Shown here piece after piece: positions 7,495 through 15,083 of a DNA stretch of 32,527 bases (position 1 is its first letter; each line of letters starts with the position of its first letter). The position numbers were made by a program, and so were the translations under genes. The DNA comes from Cryobacterium sp. (GTDB lineage: Bacteria > Actinomycetota > Actinomycetes > Actinomycetales > Microbacteriaceae). Where the stretch lies: NCBI RefSeq assembly GCF_026786305.1, contig NZ_JAJAYI010000078.1, positions 1-32,527 of the forward strand, in the 5' to 3' direction. The notes below the pieces were generated by a model. The model was not told the DNA's origin and made no database searches. It saw nothing but the letters and a program-made list of their open reading frames with translations.

Positions 7495-7740
7495 GAGTGG
7501 AAGGCGCGCTCCCTGCGCGCCTTCCACCGCATGATCGGCACGACGCTCAGGGTCGGCCTGACCGTGCTCGTTTTACTGCCGGGCCCACCGGTTACCGTGC
7601 TCATTCTGATCATCGCGCTCGGCCAATTCGGTGCCGAAATTCTCATCGGCCGACACTACGGAGCCGCCCTGATCTCAGTGACCCCGCTCGCTCTGACCGT
7701 GGTTCACCTCACGAGTCCGGTTGCGATGACGACGCTGTGA
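7495..7740 (+). pseudogene. Remnant of a FUSC-family membrane protein
   Basis: From the codon after an in-frame stop (7492-7494) the frame reads AFHRMIGTTLRVGL, two hydrophobic helices, then a C-terminal part containing QFGAEILIGRHYGAALISV and TPLALTVVHLTSP. This resembles the cytoplasmic-side helical pair of FUSC-like (fusaric acid resistance/aromatic exporter) proteins, in which an R-x-x-GT-x-x-G motif is followed by helices and a YA-x-x-x-x-x-TPL segment. The rest of that family (about 300 residues or more) is missing on both sides. The only ATG (7531) sits right after the hairpin with no ribosome-binding site, so I call it a gene fragment rather than a 69-residue gene. The family assignment is from memory of the pattern and is uncertain. 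Confidence 0.45.
7497..7527 (+). terminator. Hairpin downstream of pcrA
   Basis: A perfect 13-bp stem (GTGGAAGGCGCGC / GCGCGCCTTCCAC) with a 5-base loop starts 50 bases after the pcrA stop. There is no T tract, as in many actinobacterial terminators. It overlaps the FUSC-like remnant and ends three bases before that remnant's only ATG. Confidence 0.65.
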
Positions 7741-7858
7741 GCATCCGTGAACTGGCCTCGACCCCCATCTGCCCGCCGATAACGAGGCATTGACGACACA
7801 CAGATTGTTCACAGGTTGTCGATAGCTGTTCGATGGGCGCTCGCCTGATGCTCTACTC

Positions 7859-9283
7859 ATGAGCCTCGACACACGCACCACCCGAACCGGCCCGGCGCCC
7901 GTGCACCGCGCGCACGGTGCCACGGTGCACCCGGCCTACAAGAAGCGGATGCGCCTGGCCGACAGCCTGCAGATTCTCTGCGTTTTGTCGGTCGCCGTCG
8001 TCATCGCCATCTTTCTCGCTGATGGGGGAGCCGCCCGGTTCGGTACCGCGGCTGAAGCCTTCACCTCCCTCGGAATCGTCGCCGGCCTCGTCGGCACCGA
8101 CCTTCTCCTCGTAATGCTCGTCCTGGCCGCCCGGCTGCCCCCGATCGACCGCGCGTTCGGCCATGACCAGGCCATGGCCGTGCACCAGTCGCTCGGCAAG
8201 CCCGCCCTGTATCTCATTCTTGGTCATGCCGCGCTGCTCATCGCCGGCTATTCGCTCGCCGAAAACGTGAACGTGTTCGTCGAGATCTGGAACATGTTCA
8301 CGAGCCTGCCCGACATGCCGCTCGCCTTTCTCGGACTGGCGCTCATGATCGGCGTCGTCATCACCTCGCTCGTGGTGGTGCGCCGCAAGTTTCGCTACGA
8401 GGCTTGGCATGCCGTGCACCTGCTCGCCTACCTGTCAGTGCTCGTCGCCATTCCGCACCAGTTGAGCGTGGGCAACCTGCTCAGTGAGGGCGCCATCGCC
8501 CGCTACTACTGGCTCGCTCTCTACGTGGCGGTCGCCGGCTCCATCATCTTGTTTCGGTTTCTGCTGCCGGTCACCCGGTCGTTGCGCCACCGCATCGTCG
8601 TGGACCGCGTGGATGCCGTCGCTCCCGGCGTGGTCTCGATCACGTTGACCGGTCGGCAGCTGGACAAGCTCCGGGCGACCTCCGGACAGTTTTTTGTCTG
8701 GCGGTTCTGGGCCCACGGACTCTGGTGGCAGGCACACCCCTTTTCCCTGTCGTCGGCTCCGAGCGAGCGCGGCCTGCGCATCACCGTTCGTGGTCTCGGC
8801 GACGCGTCCCAGCAGCTTCCCCAATTGACGCGCGGCACCCGGGTGAGTTTCGAAGGGCCCTACGGACTGTTCACCCAGAACGCCCGCACATCTCCCCGCG
8901 TGGTGCTGATCGCCGCCGGAATTGGTGTCGCTCCCATTCGCTCGCTGCTGGAAACCGTGTCCTTCGCGCCCGGCCACGCCACCGTGCTGCTGCGCTCTCA
9001 CTCCCTCGGCGATACGTACCTCGTCGACGAAGTCACTGATCTGTGCCGGATGCGCGGCGCCGAGCTGCGCATCTTTGCCGGCAAACGACCCACGGGAGTC
9101 AGTACCTGGCTGCCAGCGGATGCCGCCCGGGCCGGCATCACCCTGCGCAAGATCGTGCCCGAGCTCCAACAGGCCGATATCTACATCTGCGGCCCCCGCC
9201 CGTGGACCGACGCCGTCGTGCGCGATGCTCGCGCCGGCGGGGTTCCCAAGAAGCAGATCCACTACGAAAGGTTTGACTGGTGA
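7859..9283 (+). CDS. Ferric-reductase-like flavocytochrome with FAD/NAD(P) domain
   Basis: A 474-residue membrane oxidoreductase. Residues ~35-240 form about six helices of the ferric-reductase-like transmembrane domain, with histidines placed as heme ligands (H109 and H123 on one helix pair, H184/H187 and H200 on the next). Residues ~245-474 are a ferredoxin-NADP reductase-type module: FAD motif HPFSLSSAP (293-301), nucleotide-binding AAGIGVAPIRSL (352-363), CGPRPW (444-449) and the aromatic end HYERFDW. It should move electrons from NAD(P)H through FAD and heme across the membrane. The next two genes are coupled to it: the FMN-binding protein starts inside its stop codon (GTGA). The likely acceptor is therefore the flavinylated protein, not necessarily iron. 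Confidence 0.88.
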   Translation: MSLDTRTTRTGPAPVHRAHGATVHPAYKKRMRLADSLQILCVLSVAVVIAIFLADGGAARFGTAAEAFTSLGIVAGLVGTDLLLVMLVLAARLPPIDRAFGHDQAMAVHQSLGKPALYLILGHAALLIAGYSLAENVNVFVEIWNMFTSLPDMPLAFLGLALMIGVVITSLVVVRRKFRYEAWHAVHLLAYLSVLVAIPHQLSVGNLLSEGAIARYYWLALYVAVAGSIILFRFLLPVTRSLRHRIVVDRVDAVAPGVVSITLTGRQLDKLRATSGQFFVWRFWAHGLWWQAHPFSLSSAPSERGLRITVRGLGDASQQLPQLTRGTRVSFEGPYGLFTQNARTSPRVVLIAAGIGVAPIRSLLETVSFAPGHATVLLRSHSLGDTYLVDEVTDLCRMRGAELRIFAGKRPTGVSTWLPADAARAGITLRKIVPELQQADIYICGPRPWTDAVVRDARAGGVPKKQIHYERFDW

Positions 9284-9822
9284 GAGCGCGCGCCGCGATA
9301 GCCGCCACCCTCGCGTCGCTGTCTGTCGTCGCAATCGGCTGGGAGCTGGGCGCGGCCCAGATCGATGCCGCACAGAATCTGGCCGCAACGTCGGGCACCA
9401 CGAGCACCGTGCCAGCGACTGCCGCCGCTCAAGCTGCTGCTGCGTCTACCGCCGCGGATGCCTCCGGCTCGACCGCAACTGCGGCCCCAGCGTACGCGGC
9501 TCCAGCGACCGCGGTTCCAGCGAACGTGGCTCCCGCGGTCGCGGCGTCTGGCACCTTCACGGGATCGGTCGCTCCGACCCGGTTCGGCAACGTACAGGTC
9601 TCGGTGACCATCAACGCCGGTGTGATCTCCGGCGTCACGCCCCTACAGCTGACCAACCACGACGGGCGCTCGGTACAGATCAGCAACTACGCCGCCCCGG
9701 TTCTGCTGTCCGAGATTCTCTCGGCGCAGTCGGCGAGCGTACACAATGTCAGCGGCGCGACCTATACCACCGATGGCTACCTGCAATCACTCCAGTCGGC
9801 ACTCGATGCTGCGGGGTTCTGA
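9280..9822 (+). CDS. Exported FMN-binding protein with covalent flavin site
   Basis: A 180-residue protein with an N-terminal export or anchor helix (residues ~5-25), an Ala/Pro/Thr-rich linker (about 30-90, repeated APA-type units) and an FMN-bind domain (about 91-180). The domain carries SGATYT (158-163) followed by DGY, matching the (S/T)GA(T/S)-x-(T/S) motif in which ApbE attaches FMN through a phosphoester to the last Thr/Ser, here T163. The linker could span the cell wall. The GTG start overlaps the flavocytochrome stop by four bases and the apbE gene overlaps its 3' end, so the three form one operon. Its probable role is extracytoplasmic electron carrier fed by the flavocytochrome. Confidence 0.88.
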   Translation: MRARAAIAATLASLSVVAIGWELGAAQIDAAQNLAATSGTTSTVPATAAAQAAAASTAADASGSTATAAPAYAAPATAVPANVAPAVAASGTFTGSVAPTRFGNVQVSVTINAGVISGVTPLQLTNHDGRSVQISNYAAPVLLSEILSAQSASVHNVSGATYTTDGYLQSLQSALDAAGF

Positions 9823-10690
9823 GCCGGCGCGCGTGAGGACCGCGGCCGGATCGGGGGCGGCAGCCGGGTTCCCGTCGATGGGCACGGTCATCAGCCTACG
9901 GCTCGGCGAGGCCGATGGCGGGTTCGTTCTGCACGACGATGCGCTCGACGGTATCCAGAGGGAGGCTGACCACGCTGCCCAGCGGGTCGCTTGCGCGGCC
10001 GCGCGGGCGATCGTGGAGCCGGTGTTTCACCGCTGGGATGAGCGCTTCAGCCTGTACCGGGAGTCTTCGGAGCTGAGTCGCATCGCGCGCGGGGACATCC
10101 GCTTGCCTGAAGCCAGTGAGGCCGTACGTGATTGCTACGCCCTGGCGCTCGACTGGCGCGACCGTACCGATGGAGTGTTCACGCCGCATCGGGCAGACGG
10201 GGTGATCGACCTCTCCGGGGTCGTCAAGGCGCTCGCGATCGCCGAATCCGATGCGGCGCTGCGCACTGCAGGGCTGCATGACTGGACGGTCAACGCCGGT
10301 GGCGACATTCTTGTGTGCGGGGGATTGAACCCGGGCTCCGAATGGACCGTGTCGATCGTGAACCCCCGGGATCGGCTGGACGCACTCGTCACCGTGCCGC
10401 TGCGCAGCCCGATGCGGGCCGTGGCCACGTCGGGCAGCGCCGAGCGCGGCGAGCACATCTGGACTCCGGCGCCCGGCGGCCTGTCGCCGTTTTGGCAGGT
10501 CAGCGTGTTTGCTGCCGATATCGTGACCGCCGACGTGCTCGCGACGGCAATCGTCGCTGGCGGCGAAGCCACCCTGAACCGGTGCACCGAACGCTTTTCG
10601 ATTGACGTGTTCGCCGTCCTGCGCGACGGGCAGCTGCTTGCGACACCCGGGCTGCGCCAGGTCAATCCGGCCCGCACTGACCCTTGTTGA
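9806..10690 (+). CDS. apbE: FAD:protein FMN transferase (ApbE)
   Basis: A 294-residue ApbE-family enzyme, which transfers FMN from FAD to a Thr/Ser in exported flavoproteins, using Mg2+. Visible motifs: SMGTVISLRL near the N-terminus, F-S-L-Y-R-x-S-S-E-L-S-R-I (81-93), DLSGVVKALAI, the FAD-binding DWTVNAGGDI (about 159-168), ATSGSAERGEHIW (about 206-218) and the metal-binding ADIVTADVLATA. No lipoprotein signal is seen, unlike many ApbE proteins, so it may act in the cytoplasm or be held by its partner. I use the ATG at 9806, which overlaps the FMN-binding gene by 17 bases. A GTG at 9833 in the same frame is an alternative. Its obvious substrate is the adjacent SGATYT protein. Confidence 0.9.
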   Translation: MLRGSEPARVRTAAGSGAAAGFPSMGTVISLRLGEADGGFVLHDDALDGIQREADHAAQRVACAAARAIVEPVFHRWDERFSLYRESSELSRIARGDIRLPEASEAVRDCYALALDWRDRTDGVFTPHRADGVIDLSGVVKALAIAESDAALRTAGLHDWTVNAGGDILVCGGLNPGSEWTVSIVNPRDRLDALVTVPLRSPMRAVATSGSAERGEHIWTPAPGGLSPFWQVSVFAADIVTADVLATAIVAGGEATLNRCTERFSIDVFAVLRDGQLLATPGLRQVNPARTDPC

Positions 10691-10747
10691 CGTCTGGTAC
10701 GAGGGGTCGCTTGGCGCGCGAGTATGTGTGGGTGGTCCCGGTGACGC

Positions 10748-10956
10748 CTAATCCAGGCCGAGCAGACGGTGTTCCGGGTCGAGGGCACCCAACATTCGGC
10801 CACAGATCTCGCTCAGTTGCGCCACGTGACGCTCGCTCAGCGGGTCGAACACGACGGTGCGCACCTCTTCGACGTGTCCGGGCGCGCTCGCCACGACCTT
10901 GGCCCAGCCCTGCTCGGTGAGATTGGCGAGGGAGGCGCGGGCATCCGTTCGTTGGG
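10748..10956 (-). pseudogene. Truncated MarR-family regulator (C-terminal part)
   Basis: The minus strand reads RTDARASLANLTEQGWAKV, then ASAPGHVEEVRTVVFDPLSE and a final helix QLSEICGRMLGALDP. This is the wing and C-terminal dimerisation helix of a MarR-type winged-helix regulator (DxR-x-x-x-x-LTxxG, then AP-H-x-x-x-VR). The N-terminal half with the recognition helix is missing. Upstream the frame runs into unrelated sequence and the vapC stop lies 12 bases away. A deletion or insertion joined the toxin gene to this remnant. Confidence 0.65.
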
Positions 10957-10967
10957 TTTTTATTGCC

Positions 10968-11357
10968 CTACTCGGGCCGAACGACATGCAAGCCAACCTG
11001 CGCGGCCGCGGCGCTCTGCTGTGCGTCATAGGTAATGAATTCGTCGGCCTCGCTGCGAAGTGCAGCGGCAATGTGCATCGCATCGAGGCTGCGAAGACTT
11101 GTTCCCTGGATCAGCCCTGCTTCCCGACAGAGCGCCCGGTCCATTTCCAGAAGCGTCACCTGGGAGATGATGGCCGTCACGTCAGTCTGGGGGATCCGCG
11201 TTCGCGTTGCCGTACGACGTAGTTCCGTTTCGAGCAAGGTCGCAGAAACGAGGATAGAGTCCCCTGCAACATCATCAAGGTGCGCGGTCAGGGCCGGTGA
11301 CTCGGGCTCGTCTGAGATGAGTTTCGCGACGGCGGAGGTATCCAGATAGGTAATCAC
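10968..11357 (-). CDS. vapC: VapC-like PIN-domain toxin
   Basis: A 129-residue PIN-domain ribonuclease of the VapC type, normally cleaving tRNA or rRNA until blocked by its antitoxin. The four acidic residues expected for Mg2+ binding are present: D6 (TYLDTSA), E43 (LLETEL), D92 (SLDAMHIAAA) and D111 (ITYDAQ). Length is normal. Its ATG overlaps the stop of the antitoxin gene (ATGA), giving the usual antitoxin-first, translationally coupled order. It ends next to a truncated marR gene, suggesting the pair arrived by insertion. Confidence 0.92.
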   Translation of the reverse strand: MITYLDTSAVAKLISDEPESPALTAHLDDVAGDSILVSATLLETELRRTATRTRIPQTDVTAIISQVTLLEMDRALCREAGLIQGTSLRSLDAMHIAAALRSEADEFITYDAQQSAAAAQVGLHVVRPE

Positions 11358-11614
11358 CGTTCTTCTCGAAGCTCGTCAAGAATGGCACCGGTTCCACCGG
11401 GGATGGTTCTCCGCTGCACGTCGCTCAAGCGGCCTCGCTTGCGCGCGGGATAGTGCTTGATCCCTGACAGTGGCGGGGCTGGCGGCGGTGAGAGCACGGC
11501 GACGACTTCACCATGATTCGTTATCTGGAAGGTCTCGCCAGCTTCGACCGCACGCAGGACCTCAGCGCTGTTGTTGCGCAGCTCGCGATGCGGGATCGTT
11601 CGTGTCGTGCCCAC
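11354..11614 (-). CDS. Phd/YefM-type antitoxin partner of VapC
   Basis: An ~86-residue antitoxin. The N-terminal half is a Phd/YefM domain (RTIPHRELRNNSAEVLRAVE, then ETFQITNHGEVVAVLSP), which binds DNA as a dimer. The rest (about 50-86, with IKHYPARKRGRLSD) is the probable toxin-binding tail. I place the start at the GTG at 11614 because it directly precedes the domain and sits inside a palindrome. An ATG at 11701 in the same frame would add 29 residues with no family resemblance. Neither start has a good ribosome-binding site. Phd-type antitoxins paired with PIN toxins are common in actinobacteria. Confidence 0.88.
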   Translation of the reverse strand: MGTTRTIPHRELRNNSAEVLRAVEAGETFQITNHGEVVAVLSPPPAPPLSGIKHYPARKRGRLSDVQRRTIPGGTGAILDELREER

Positions 11615-11629
11615 GAGTGCAGCACTCGT
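11613..11629. promoter_or_regulatory. Palindromic operator at the antitoxin start
   Basis: ACGAGTGC-A-GCACTCGT is a perfect 8+1+8 inverted repeat covering the proposed GTG start and the bases before it. The half-site AGCACTC recurs directly upstream (from 11630). A TATACG box lies about 27 bases upstream of the GTG on the minus strand, so binding here would block transcription. This fits autorepression by a Phd-type antitoxin. Confidence 0.6.
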
Positions 11630-11852
11630 AGCACTCTGCGTATATTCTCTGACCCTCGCCACGCGGCGTTCTACGAACGCGACGCCATCGTCGACTCTCA
11701 TTCCGGTGACAGCTCGTTCTCACTCTTGGCCCGTCGTTGCTGGCCGGTGCCGGGCAGAAACTCCGGCTCGCGGAAGGTATCCGTTGGGAACGTGGCCGGC
11801 ACGAATGACATGACCGCAGTTCATCAGGAGTTCGATAAAACTCGAACATGAT

Positions 11853-12041
11853 TCATCTGTTTAATCCTTGTTTACTTCTTTTTCCTTGGTTATCACCCGA
11901 CAAGGAGGCGGTGCGCGAACGGGTGCGACGCACGAGGGCGGTGATCGCGCGCCAGCCGATCAGAAAGTCGCCGAGCACGACAGTCATGACGATCGCGAAG
12001 CTCACGTGCACACCCTGACCGCTCACAACCCGCAGCAGCAA
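11853..12041 (-). pseudogene. Decayed partial copy of the DUF3054 gene
   Basis: The minus strand encodes LLRVVSGQGVHVSFAIV, then a second helix part TVVLGDFLIGWRA. This matches the C-terminal third of the intact DUF3054 protein at 14706-15077 (LLRVVSGQGVQLSFAIV, TVVLGVFLLGWRA). Hand alignment of about 110 bases shows no gaps and roughly 85% identity. The N-terminal two thirds are absent, and the metallophosphoesterase gene ends 17 bases from the break. The tail after RRTRSR runs into unrelated sequence. Confidence 0.75.
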
Positions 12042-12058
12042 TGAAGTACGTCAGAAAT

Positions 12059-13999
12059 TTAGGGGATACGAGCGAATAAATCGTCGATCGTTCCGACCAC
12101 GGGCATGTTCGTCGCGTTGCTCGAGACGTACACCGTGATTCCGAGACCGCCGGCCGTTTGGAGCCCGGCCGTCGCATCCGTGACCGTACGTTGCCACGTC
12201 GTCGGCTCGGCACCGCTGACCGGCCAGACCTTCGCCTGCACCGTAGTCGGATTCACCCCCGTGACCTGCACCCGAACGTTGAGCCGGTCTCCGGCGGCCA
12301 CCGTCAGACCCGGCACGTTGATCGCGGACTGAAGAACGACCTCCCCAGAGCCGGAGCCGTTCACACGCACCAGCGAGAGGGCGACCAGCCCGGAGGAGCG
12401 CAAGACGATCTTCGCCTGATAGGCACCAACCCCGACAATGCGCCGACCACTGGCCGAGATGAAGATACCGCCCCCGGTGGCAACCTTGTCGGAAGACACG
12501 ACGAACTGCACATCGGTCTGCGCCTGGGATACCTGGGCGAGATAGGCGTTGGCCGTCACCCCGGCCGTCGCAACTCGAATGCGCGCCGCGCCGTCGACCG
12601 AGAACATGGTGGAACTCCCAGTCGTGGTCCACGCCCCGCCCACCTCGGCCGTGCCGAGGCCGTTCGTCACCGTTCGTGAGAAGGAATCCACGGCGAAGGG
12701 CGGCGTTCCGGTGCTGACGACGACGGGGCGCGTCGTGCTGCCGGTCGCACTTGCATTGTCGGTCACGGTGAGCGTCACGGTGTAGGTCCCGGCCGTCGCA
12801 AAGCTGTGGGCAGCGGTCGCACCGGTCCCGACTGCTCCGTCGCCCCAGTTCCAGGCGTAGCCCGTTATGGTCCCGTCCGGGTCGCTCGAGGCACTCGCGT
12901 TGACGCTGCAATCGAGCGCAGTGCAGGCGGCCGTGAAGGAGGCGACGGGCGCCTGGTTGACGGGCGTGGCGCCAGCGGTGATCGTGAAGGCATCCGTGAA
13001 CGTGCCGCCCAGCACGGGCAGGAACCGCGCCGTGAGCGTATCGGCGGTCGTGCTCACATCGAGGTAACCGAAGGTGGGATTGGAGTTGAGCCCCGCTGAC
13101 GCCGCAAAATACGGTGCCTCCGAGTCCCCGATCGTGAGGTCCCGAAGCGGCGTCCCTCCCGTGCCGACGGTGTCAAATACGGTGCCGGCTCCCTTGACGA
13201 GCGCATTGTCGCCGTCGGCGACACAGCCGGCCGTGAAAGTCCCCGGCACGATCGCAGTGCAGGATGCGCCGAGCGCAAGCTGTTTGCTGCGCGCGTAGTT
13301 GTGCTCATGGCCGGTCAGTACGAGGTCGACCCGTTTAGAGACGAGGAGGTTCATCAGATCGGCGCCGGATTCGCACCCGCCCCGCCCGACCGAGATGCAT
13401 TGCTTGTGCATACCGACGACGACCCAGGGAATACCGGCGCCGCGTGCACCGTCGATCGTATTCGAGGTCCACTGGTACCGCGGGGTGCCCACCGCGTACG
13501 ACCAGACACCATCCACGAAGGTCAGCTCGGGAGAGATCATGATGAATCGCACGACCGGATTGACCTGCGGGACGTCGACGTAGTACTGGCGACCGTAGGT
13601 TCCCACCACGCCAGGAAGTTGGTTCGGCAGGCACGCCGTGAAGTCGTTGATATTGCCGTTCAGGCCATTGCTCTCGTGGTTTCCGGAGATCGCCTCGAAC
13701 GGGAATCCGGCACCGACCCTCGTTGTGACGAAGTCACACCAGGTCTGTTCAGCCCCGGTGGAGCCGTAGCTCAGGTCGCCGAGCGTGAAGTGGGCATCGG
13801 GACGTGCCGCGCCGACCTGGCTCAACATCGCGCTCGCGGCCGCGCTTGCGCTCACGTCTCCTGCCGCGGTGAAGTGTACTGTTCCCTGGGCAGCCACCGC
13901 CGGGACGATCGCGGCGGGCGACGGGGTCGACCCCACGAATGCGGCCAAGACGAGGGCCGCGCCGGTGGCCCCCGCGGCAAATGACCTGCGTGCATTCAT
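12059..13999 (-). CDS. Secreted metallophosphoesterase with PKD domain
   Basis: A 646-residue exported calcineurin-like phosphoesterase. A signal peptide (1-37, basic NARR, hydrophobic core, AVAA end) is followed by the catalytic domain (about 40-335): AAGDVS (45-50), GDLSYG (74-79), GNHES (106-110), GMHKQC (196-201) and GHEHNYARS (230-238). It resembles purple acid phosphatase/alkaline phosphatase D-like enzymes. In the first motif the usual H of D-x-H is replaced. A PKD domain (about 346-435, ending GTYTVTLTVTDN) and a ~200-residue jelly-roll-like C-terminal domain follow, both probably for binding surfaces or polymers. The frame extends 26 codons upstream, but the ATG at 13999 has GAGGAG five to seven bases before it and starts the signal peptide. 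It may release phosphate from organic esters outside the cell. Confidence 0.88.
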   Translation of the reverse strand: MNARRSFAAGATGAALVLAAFVGSTPSPAAIVPAVAAQGTVHFTAAGDVSASAAASAMLSQVGAARPDAHFTLGDLSYGSTGAEQTWCDFVTTRVGAGFPFEAISGNHESNGLNGNINDFTACLPNQLPGVVGTYGRQYYVDVPQVNPVVRFIMISPELTFVDGVWSYAVGTPRYQWTSNTIDGARGAGIPWVVVGMHKQCISVGRGGCESGADLMNLLVSKRVDLVLTGHEHNYARSKQLALGASCTAIVPGTFTAGCVADGDNALVKGAGTVFDTVGTGGTPLRDLTIGDSEAPYFAASAGLNSNPTFGYLDVSTTADTLTARFLPVLGGTFTDAFTITAGATPVNQAPVASFTAACTALDCSVNASASSDPDGTITGYAWNWGDGAVGTGATAAHSFATAGTYTVTLTVTDNASATGSTTRPVVVSTGTPPFAVDSFSRTVTNGLGTAEVGGAWTTTGSSTMFSVDGAARIRVATAGVTANAYLAQVSQAQTDVQFVVSSDKVATGGGIFISASGRRIVGVGAYQAKIVLRSSGLVALSLVRVNGSGSGEVVLQSAINVPGLTVAAGDRLNVRVQVTGVNPTTVQAKVWPVSGAEPTTWQRTVTDATAGLQTAGGLGITVYVSSNATNMPVVGTIDDLFARIP

Positions 14000-14245
14000 G
14001 GCCGACTCCTCATACCTCTGCCGCGTTCGACGATTGGCACCGGACACCTCAAGAGGTGCGTGACACGCGTCTTGCAAAGCAGAATAGACCCTGCGCGCGG
14101 GTGAGGCAATGACCCGTCCGCAACGGGATCGATCGACCGATAACGGATGTCGGTGGCGCGCTTCCCGAGCTAAACGGAGCCTTCAGCATCGGCAGAATCG
14201 TATCGATGACGTACCATGCGTCGCCTCTCATCGCGCTGATGATCG

Positions 14246-14656
14246 TCAGAAGTACCGATTCTCCTCGGTGTAAAGCACTCGGCCATCAATAGCGAAATTG
14301 CGGTCAGGCTCTTCGTCGTCTAAGAGATCCTGCGAAAATTCAATCTGGTCGGTCTGCTCGGCCGCCACGATGGCTGACCCCAGGGGAGTCAGCCCAGGGG
14401 CCTTGTCGAGGGAATCCCATCCGTCTGCGTGCGCCAGTTCGTAGAGTGCTGCGCCCAAATGGCTGACCGTCGATTGCGCGTTGACTTCTGATTCACCGGG
14501 TCGATTTTCGAGGAATTTCCGCCGTCCGGCGGCAAGAACTTCATCGTCGTCGTAGTCATCGTCATTCTTGATGGCTCCAAACGGGTAGCTATTGCCCGTG
14601 AGATCGAATTGTGCATCGGCGTACGCAACCGCAGCCCTCCTCACCACTGTGTTCAT
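14246..14656 (-). CDS. Hypothetical acidic protein
   Basis: A 136-residue protein I do not recognise. It is rich in Asp and Glu (an acidic stretch KNDDDYDDDEV near residue 33), has no membrane helix or signal peptide, and ends in DGRVLYTEENRYF. Two ATGs are possible: 14662 and 14656. I prefer 14656 because GAGG lies eight bases before it. Base composition is lower in GC than the neighbours. It sits between the metallophosphoesterase and the intact DUF3054 gene, inside the stretch bounded by the two DUF3054 copies, so it may have arrived with that cargo. The 246 bases between it and the metallophosphoesterase start hold nothing I can name. Confidence 0.6.
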   Translation of the reverse strand: MNTVVRRAAVAYADAQFDLTGNSYPFGAIKNDDDYDDDEVLAAGRRKFLENRPGESEVNAQSTVSHLGAALYELAHADGWDSLDKAPGLTPLGSAIVAAEQTDQIEFSQDLLDDEEPDRNFAIDGRVLYTEENRYF

Positions 14657-14662
14657 GTCCAT

Positions 14663-14681
14663 GACCTCAACCCATGAGGTC
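14663..14681 (-). promoter_or_regulatory. Inverted repeat holding the ribosome-binding site
   Basis: GACCTCA-accca-TGAGGTC is a perfect 7-bp inverted repeat. On the minus strand its second arm contains the GAGG Shine-Dalgarno of the hypothetical gene at 14656. As RNA it would hide the ribosome-binding site; as DNA it could be an operator. Confidence 0.45.
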
Positions 14682-14705
14682 CCAAGTTCCGCGCTCGTAA
14701 AGAGG

Positions 14706-15077
14706 TCAGGCGTGCGCGGCCGAACGTGAGCGGTGAACGAGGGCGGCGACGGCGCGCCAGCCGAGCAGGAAGACGCCGAGCACGACCGTGGTGACGATCG
14801 CGAAGCTCAACTGCACGCCCTGGCCGCTCACGACCCGCAGTAGTAGACCGAACCCGACCGTTGAAACCCAGATTCCGAGGCCGGTGAAGCGGATGCGGCT
14901 CGGGCTGCGCCAGGCGCGCAGCAACAGCCAGCCCAGAATGAGGCCGGCGAGGAACGGCCAGTAGGTGACCAAAGCCCCCAGCAGGCCCTCGTTGTGGCTG
15001 GCGCGCCCGATGAGCACGAACACCAGCACGAGGACGGCATCGACGAGAAAGAATAGAGCGTTTCGACGGGTAGGCAC
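14706..15077 (-). CDS. DUF3054 family membrane protein
   Basis: A 123-residue protein with four predicted helices: LFFLVDAVLVLVFVLIG, the GALVTYWPFLAGLILGWLLL helix, STVGFGLLLR and FAIVTTVVLGVFLLGW. The pattern LVDAVLVLVFVLIGRASH and the FLAGLILGW motif are typical of DUF3054 proteins, which are common in actinobacteria and of unknown function. The GTG start at 15077 follows a TAGGCT box by six bases. A partial, diverged copy of its 3' end lies 2.7 kb downstream. Confidence 0.85.
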   Translation of the reverse strand: MPTRRNALFFLVDAVLVLVFVLIGRASHNEGLLGALVTYWPFLAGLILGWLLLRAWRSPSRIRFTGLGIWVSTVGFGLLLRVVSGQGVQLSFAIVTTVVLGVFLLGWRAVAALVHRSRSAAHA

Positions 15078-15083
15078 TCGTCC

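Noticed and set aside
11562..11849. A 95-codon minus-strand frame upstream of the antitoxin
   Set aside because: Arg/Ser-rich with no family resemblance, and it overlaps the antitoxin in another frame.
14049..14231. A 60-codon minus-strand frame between the metallophosphoesterase and the hypothetical gene
   Set aside because: No ribosome-binding site or recognisable motif, and it overlaps the phosphoesterase leader.
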